Shown here: positions 12,401 through 21,400 of the stretch, one piece after another
Layout of the letters: the number at the start of each line of letters is the position of its first letter
How positions within the stretch are numbered: the first letter of the stretch is position 1
Source: Paragonimus westermani
Lineage: Eukaryota > Platyhelminthes > Trematoda > Plagiorchiida > Troglotrematidae
Reading direction: 5' to 3'
DNA length: 64,000 bases
NCBI GenBank assembly: GCA_008508345.1
Contig: QNGE01000101.1
Span: 327,735 to 391,734 of the forward strand
Position numbers and translations under genes: made by a program
Notes under the pieces: model-generated
The model's database searches: none
What the model saw: only the letters and a program-made list of their open reading frames with translations
Told to the model about the DNA's origin: nothing

Positions 12401-15400
12401 TGCAGTCATTCGTTTAGGCGCTAAAAGATGCAACACATGGCGACGAGTCTACACAGGCACAATCCACCATATGAGCGCGGTAAAATTATGGGATGTATCC
12501 AAGGGGAGGTTCATCGTGCGCACTCAACTAACATGTTGTCATACCAAAAATCAGGTTCGTTTGGGGTGACCATAATCAGACGGCTGCTCTGATTTGAGCT
12601 TCGGTAGATTGGCAGTATCCAGCTCGCATGTGGTCCAGGAAGCCATGGACAATAAAAAGCGGAAAAATCATTAGTGATATGAACGCCAGCAACCACAAGT
12701 GAAACAGCGAGTTGTTCCAAAACAGTGCGAGAAATAAAAATGATTTTGCAACTAAACAACCGACCACATCAAAATTACATCAGTTGCAATGAACGGACAG
12801 GGAGGAGCTTAGCTTATGCTTGAAAAAGGAGCGACCTGAAGATAACCAACAGATACAACATTGCACTGCGGTAACATACGCGTAAAGCCCCTTCGGATGA
12901 GCACTTGGAACGCTTCGAATCTAGCCTGCTTTTCCGGATCCACTTTGAATGGTTTTAATAAGGCCTCCGTCTTCGGAAATACTGCACTGACCGTGGACAA
13001 CGGGGTGGAATTCGTGGAAATCGAAGTCGTAAACAACACTGCAACCGAATCAGATCGAGGTGGTACAGGAAGGCCGGCAGCAGCTCCGTCCATTCGCAGC
13101 TGATCAATAGGGTTGACTAAATCGAATATGGAACCTGTGACGAGCACAGGAGATAATGGAAAACTCGGGAGCGTCAGAAGGCATGATAACCAATCAAGAC
13201 ATTGGTACACCAGATGGTCAGCTGAGGCTGTGCACCCTTGTAATATCTGAAAGACGTAACGAGTAAAGTGTTGCCTGTATCGCCAATAGAGACCGTATGA
13301 AAAAGTAGCCTATCAATGTCATTGAAAGTGGTAGGAACTGCGTCACTACTTCTGTGGAACAGAATGATTAAGATATGTATCTAGGCCACCATCTGAAAGG
13401 AACACACGGAGAAAAGTCACTGTTGGATTTCAAACGCAATTCCGGTTGATGATTTCCTAATGAACCTGTCATCCACTGAATGACCCGATTTGCACAATCG
13501 TACAAGAAGAATTATACACAGACGGCAAACGCAAAGCAAATCCCTTGATACCATATGTTATAAATTCATTCAGGCGCTACAGCCACCTTGTCCAAGGTTA
13601 ATTCCTGTCACCTCTTCCAACATGACTGACCTGCATCACTGACATTCTCAATATAACGTACGATATTTGCACGTGTTAAGAAGCTATAACTCATGAATAC
13701 CATCACTAACCACAGAGCAAATCCGTGGCTGAAGGTAACAGAGTTTTGACTTGTCCAGACATATCGTGATCTGAAAGAAGGACCGATCAATGTTCAGTCG
13801 GAATGACCAATCGTATAACAAACTGACTAGTTTGTCTTTCCCTACTGTTAAGTTTCCTACCCAACGACATAAGCGTGCAGGAATCCACGACTGACCAACA
13901 CTTAAAAAGCACTATCTGCAGACGCAGTTTACTCAATTCCCAAAGTTAAGGCGAACAGCCAGCCAAATGCGCCCAGTGAACATCAGCGTTCAGAACAATA
14001 TAACCGAAACCAAACGTTAAAAGTATCGCGAACAGAGCATGCTGATGATACCAACGTCCACAAGTGGTTTTTGAATGCAGAGTGAGATGAGTAGTCAACC
14101 TTAACAAAGTATGGGAGTGACACTGAAATATTTAGGTAAAAACAGTACCATCCACGTGTAAAGTAAGGACCGCCGGATACAAAAGAAGCGAATGTTAAAG
14201 CGTCATATCCCTTCATTTCGTGTTCAATCATTCAGTCTCATTAAGGAAGGTCGTGAGTAAGAAAACCGGCCCGAAAATCTCGTCACCAGGTGGGTCAAAC
14301 GAAAAACAAACATCGCGCAACATCTGCTGCATAAAACTCACCGGTTGAACTACCCTCCAAGATGCCACTACGAGATACGGCATCCAAATGATGAGAGCTA
14401 CGAGACAGATGTGTTTCTGTGAGCACAGGCAATTCAGGTTGCACCAAGCTAGCGGACGGATTACGAACGCACTGAGGGTTGAACACAGGCATGTAACCCG
14501 GGGGAATGCGCACAATTTGTACAGTTCCTGGAAGGAATTCTGTAGGGTTGTTGGCCGAACTAGGGACGAAGCCTGGAATGTGACCGGACTTGGAACCATC
14601 TATGGATTGTCGTGTATCTAATTGGGTAGTGAGACAAATAGGCGCACAAGTGAAAGGAGGCGACAGAAAAAAAAAACAGAATTGTTCGGCATTCGCAAGA
14701 ACGCGCATTACAGTGAACTGAGATAAGGTATTTGAAAAAAAGCAACAGAGAACTTGGTGCTGAGACAATTTCACAAGCACTTTACCGGGTGATGTTACTA
14801 TCGAAAGGCGACGTGGCCAAGTGAACGCATTTTCCGCAACGATTCTCAGCTACTTATGAGTAGTAAAGACCTTAGACCGTAGAAAAACCAGAAGGACTGA
14901 TGAAGCCCTAATCAGTCGGTAACAAAACCAAGATACCGCCAGCCCTCATCACGAACCAAAAAGAGCACTAGGACACACGGAAAGTGTAAGTTAGGTATGA
15001 GGTTTGACATTAAGTGACAGATACCTTGAAAGGATGTGTACAGAACACCGCTCACGCATGATCACGATTACTGCGTATGGGGCCAGTGCTTTCGTGTATA
15101 CCAAGGAGAAAGATAATCACTCTCCATTTTATTCTATTAGGCTTCCAGTTTTACAAGCGAATTTGAGAACAGATCTAGAATACGGTATAACTTCGGCGGG
15201 GATTCAGTAAACAATTATAAACTGTTTACACAACAGCAGTGTGTCGTCTGGTCCAAGCCCAGGTCTATAACTGTGACCGATTAGATCTAATACTATGCCC
15301 AGTGGGCTCGCACACACGCAGAAGAGAAAACGGCTAAGCGAACCTCCTTAAAAAGGGTCCACATCGTACGGGTTATTCCAATATTTACCTTAACATCCAG

Positions 15401-18400
15401 TTCACTCGACTAATTTGGTAGTATAATTAGAGAAATAAGGCGATTGGAGAGCTCCTAGTGAATAGTAGTTCTCCGATCTATCCAATTAAAACGTGGTAGT
15501 TACCTCGACACTGCGAAGGAGCAGTCCATCCATCGAAAGCTTTCCGTTGATTTGTAGATGACTTCTGACCTTTCTGTCGTTCTGATGTGGACGACCACCG
15601 TCCCAAACGAGCTGCTTCTATCTCAGCTTCTTCGTTATCCGCATCATCCTCATCACCATCCGAGTTTGGGCCACCGATCTCCCAATCATAGTCGGCAAGT
15701 TGATCGGATGTGTAGACGTCCGTATCATCCGTCTCTAAAGCCCCCACCCCAAAAGCCTGGCCTGTATGGGTAACGAAATTGAATATTACATCGATAACCA
15801 TGCACACTACACCCAAATACATATCACGATGACAAACATGAAAACTGCATCATGGAGCGCGCGCACACGGTTGGCGGCATCCGTTACCAGATTATCTTGT
15901 CGCAGTGACCGGAGCCAAAGGACGCCTGCGCAAAACTTTCGTCGCAATTGGTTTGCGCTACACTGCTTGGTGTTCCAGTCGCGCAGGCAAACACGCATAT
16001 TCGACAAAGGAGTGGTCAAGCGAGCTATAACAAGATGAATAACCGGGATACGCCATCTGGAATATCTGATCAGCACCATATTGAAGCAAATGTGTGCCAC
16101 ATCGATTTTGTCTGGAGTGGGTAGATACATCTCATGTGCCTTAAAAAGTGTTCGACCAATTAAGCCAATCACCTGAAAAAAAAACTAAATCAGTTGTCGC
16201 TACGAACGTACCTTCATCTGCACAACTCGGTTCACTCCAATATTGACTGTTGATTGCAAATCGCCGGCCCCCATATGCGTACGTGCCACGCAAACAGTAC
16301 GTTTGTTTTTTATGACATTTGTCTGCTTCCTGTGAATGCTTATATAATCCATCAGCGCTGCACTGACCACTAACAAAACTATTTTTAAGAGGATCTATAA
16401 TCTGATCCCACACGTATCATATGGCACATCGGACGCCCTCACTGACATGTCGCGCTGCGTAAGGAATGAGTGACCTTACGAGCATTGATGAGTGGCCATT
16501 TGAAACATTTTCTGAGAAGTGATATCTTCTGCCGCGATAGTGGTATCACCAATCTGTGGCGGTAACGCGCTGCAGTGATACAGAGTTGCAGAGAGACGGT
16601 CCGTACTGTAACCGTATGAACCAGAGTAGCCCGGATGTTTTGAAGAATCCGTGATGGAGCCGATTGTTACGACCAGCGTGACCAAACAAGGAAGAAGCTG
16701 GAACGTATAAAACGAGCGGAACGAACTACGGAAGCGGTAACATGAACCGCAGGAGACAGAACCTAAGCAAGCAACAACGAAGATGGGACCTTGTACTAAG
16801 CTACACATTTAGGATCCGTAAAATTATGACTCACAATTAGGCCGAGAGTCGAATGAATTGCGATGAACGTGAGTTTTCGCAGAAGTGGGCAAAAGATCGC
16901 TCAATGGCTTCCGAGATTCCCTGAAACAAACAGGTCAGTTTTAGGCACATTTTTACTTGCTCTAGTACTGATGCAGTAGGTTCGGTACACATGTTTGTGA
17001 GCCAACACCACTCGGACGTAGAGAAACCACTTCAACAAGGCGACTGTGACTGCCTAGACACTGCCCTCGGTTGTTCGGATGGACGGACAAACTGAGCACT
17101 AACGTGGACACGGCTGCACCACTATGACCGATATGGGCCTTTTGAGGATGCGTGCAAGGTGGTCGCACTCTGTGTCAACGTTACGCCACTCATTTCCGTC
17201 AACCGGATGTGTTCAGGTGATTTTTCGTTGCACATTGTTGTATACAGGTGCCTATCAGTAACAGGACGTGGGCAAACAGACGAAGGTAGTGGATAAACTG
17301 GGAATACTGCCAACTGGTTGATAGCATCAACTGACGGATTGATAAACGCAAGCCAGAACTTTGCAAATAAAAGGGCTTCCGTTGCAACACCAGGAGTCAT
17401 TCACTATTTACCACTGGTTTAAAACATTTTACGTCAAACCGGTTGAGTCACGGATCGTGCTTTTCAATCGTTCTCGAATGAACTGCTCCTTATTTGGTTC
17501 TTGTTGTGAGCCGCTTAACCAATGCCCTGGACTGTCACACACTACTAGGGTTGCAGTACAACTAAATTTAACGTTTAAAAAAGTTGATGGATGGCCAGTC
17601 TCTAAAAGAAAGTCAAGGTATTGAAAGCCCTCATGGAAATCGGGGAGTGCAAAGGTACATCAAAATACAGTAGCACAGACGACACTCACTATTGCTACAA
17701 TCTGTACGTAATTAATCTAAGCTGGGAGACAAGCCAAAAGAACCGCTAGGGTCAATTCGAGAAGACAGTGTTTGAAGGAACATTTATGTATCTAGTTAAT
17801 GAGTGAACCCTCAAGGATTAATCGGTGCAGCTGAGTTGACCTTTGAATGTTAGTTAAGGTCAGTGCCACCAGTGGCCGAGGTATGTCGGGCGTCGCATAA
17901 TACAAGCAGGACGATCTGTTAACAGCGCAATATAAAAAGCAGATCAGACTTCCGGTATGTCACGACTGAACCTAATAATCTGTGCTAAAGAATGCACAAA
18001 AACTTTTGAGTGTTGATCCCCGTTGTAACAGGGGCTGGAGTGAGGAAAAAACGCACCGCGTATACCCGCACGGGTGGGACAACCGCCACATGGATTGAAT
18101 CCAACTGGCAGGCTTCCCTGTCGCTGAGCCAAGGCCGCGTGTGATTCCTCCGGGTGACGAAAACTGGCATCCGTCTGTGACCGTCGACCCATGGCCAAAT
18201 CCGGGTTGAGACCACAGTACCCCAGACCGAACGTGTTGGCTTTCGCCTCAAAACTAATTTTTGTGTAGAAAGGAATACCTAATGTGAGAAGAGAAAATGG
18301 TGAAACACGTTCACTGAAATGAATGGCGGCACACACGCTATTGTCAGTCAGTACAAAGGTAGTATACCAAATGGTCTTTACAGTTCGACATTTGTACGTA

Positions 18401-21400
18401 CTTGACTGTTCCGATTTGTGAGATGATGTAGGATAAGTAGTCTCTGAACTTTCAACGCTATCCTCGAACCCCGGTGGGTCACTTGTATGAGTTGACAATC
18501 TCTCCCTCCAACCCAATTTGCGTAGCAGCCGATCGGCCAACGGACCTCTGAACAAAAAGAAGAGTACACAACACTTATGAGACGATACCTAATCACAAAC
18601 ACGAAATAAACACGTAAGGTACTTGCATATGCAATGGTGGAGGGCACATAACGTACTTCCATGGTACAATAAGATCCTTGATTATGGAACTCGCACCTGG
18701 AATCACCGACTGTCCCCCAAAGGCGACTTTCAGAGTGTCTCGAATGTGAGTATCATCGAACGTGTGAGCCATTCGGATGCGACGAGGAGCAATGCCGAAT
18801 TCGCCAAAGTCCTAGCAAACAAAAGTGACGCAAAATTTAAAAATGGAATAAGTTTGGAAATGAGTGTACATAACCACCGTAGTAAACTACTGGGGATCAG
18901 AAGTGCTTACTTAAGGCAATCAAACAGATACAAAAACCGAGAAGTAAAACCTGCCTCTTCATCCATGAAGTCCTCTGGCCGTAGAATCACCTGCTCTTTC
19001 GGATCACGTTGCCGTTCACGACGAGAGGACTGGAAGCTTCGCGGCTTGAAACCTACATCCAAAAATAGGAATTTAAATTCTGGAGTATACATTCAAAATG
19101 TGCGAAAGAAATGATATACGACATACGCACATACCCGATGGTCCTCCTCTACAGAGGGCCCCCGAGAAAAGCCACTCCTGTCCAGTCCCATGGGGCTTCC
19201 ACAGGGCCTCAGAACCCCAGAGAGACAGATTCCGATACGACCACGGACCTAATTTCGTCGAGTTGATATCGCAATCTGCGGCTGCACAGCGTTGTCAAGA
19301 ATGTGGGTTTCGGCCTACTTGCCTCAGTGTCAAGTGGTGTCAGCGTAGAAATGCCTTCAACCGTTTACATGTGTAGACAGACATATATACATACATGTGT
19401 ATAAACATATAGACTGGTAAGCATATATGTATGCGATAATGTTGTCCCTTGGCCCCAGAACTCTTTTTTTTCCTGCTAACAGATATTCCGCTAGGTTACG
19501 ATCTAGCAACTGTAAACATTCACGGAAAACTTCTATATGGGAGTCAATCGTACAATGAATATACTACAGAGGTATGCTTTTGCTATGGCATTCTTGATAA
19601 ACCACCTGATGGCAAGGAGACGTTTACAGTGGAAAAGGTGATGGTCTACATATGTTGGTTCCTTAAGAGACAGAACTTGTGTTCATGTGATTCAGAGTAA
19701 ACAAACGATATTTTTAGACAAACGTTTTGGACTTCAAAGTTCGATGTTGTCAATTTTACGTAGATAATGTTCGCACGGGATCGTTCTGGAACCTGTAATT
19801 CGACAATGACGATATTGTAGCGATTGCAATATGCCGATTAAATGCAGTCTTACACCGCATACCAGCTGTAGACGCAAGGAAGCGTTTTACGCGTATCTGG
19901 CCACTTTCCCTCGGTCGACACATGGTGGACACATGAGATAGTCGTTCTGGACGGAGATATTGTGGTGGATTGTCAGGTCGGAGGTGCGAGTTTTCGAACG
20001 CTCGGCCGAATACCTCAACGCGGGGGAGGTACGTTCAAAAGCCTGCCGCGATCGAATCAAGAACAACGTGCGCGACCAGATGAATCATCGCTCGACTTGA
20101 TCGGACCAACGGGCGAGGCAGGGCAGGCGAAATACGACAGACGGCCAGATCGGAGGCGTGGTTTTTCCAACATTTAGAGGAACATCTCGACACGATGTTG
20201 GAATACGGTCAAGGCCAATATTGGGTGGATGGCGGACAGCACGAGCAGCCGGACGAGCCATCGCGCAACGAAATCGGACAAACAGACGAGGAATGGCAAG
20301 CGGAAAACCCTCCGATAGAAGGCACCGGTCACACACGTAAACCGGTTAGAAGTGCACACGACGTGTGAACGGAAACCGGGGGGTGCTGCGGGTTGGAATT
20401 ATGACTCATAAACGAGAGAGCGCGCGTTGCATGTGACTGGCGATTTGGACAATAAAGATTGTGCTTTATTGGACGCCTACTCGCTACAATATGAACGCTC
20501 AGGCCCGCCGTCTTGGTGGGGCTGAGTCTCGTTTCGGTGGCACGTTTGGGATAAAATCACATTCAAATAATGGCGGCCGACTGTTGCAACTGTGCGCTGA
20601 GCACAAGCCATTTTCAGCTGACACTAGACATCGTGCGCGTTATTGCTATATTTTGCACCCGCCTTCTTCGAATCATGTCCGGGTGTTCGTGGGTTGGACA
20701 GACATTGGGTCTCGGAGAAATCTCTGGAGTTGTTAGAAGTCAGACGGAAGATTCCCCCCTGGCAATTCATATATCAAATCCAGAAAAGAGATCCCTACGA
20801 AACTGAAGTGTAGCCTAAAGACTGATCGAGGCTTGGTTAACGGAAAGTTTACAAAATGGAAACCAACTCGGCTTCAGGGAATACCGGTAAACTCTATATC
20901 TATCCTTGTCACTGGTCTTAGTCGACTGTCTGTCAGTGAAGCTACCAACGAGGCAGATGTCAAACTTATCTACAATAAGTCCAGAAGGTGGGAAGAACAC
21001 TTTGATGGTCAATTCGGCTGGCCTCCTGCTCCCACTGTATTGCCGCCACAAACTTGTAATGTAGTAGCACCCCATTCGGTAGATTCGGAACCACCCAGTG
21101 AGACTGAGGTCCGCAGTTGTATCACGGCTCCCTAACACATTAGGGCTGCTGGTCCAGATGATCTCGTGCCTGCACTTTTCAAAGAAGATGAGGAGGGCGA
21201 TAGAAGAGGCCCTGAAAAAATTGTTTCAAACGGAGACCATCCCTCCGTGTTGGGGTCACCGGATGTTTGTTCCCATATTCAAGAAAAGTATCAGAGGCTC
21301 TTCTGAAAACCATGAGGAGATTAGTTTAACTCGTTATTTCTAGAGTTCTGACATCCATTATACTTCGTCGACTCACTGCAACTCGACAAGTAAACATCAG

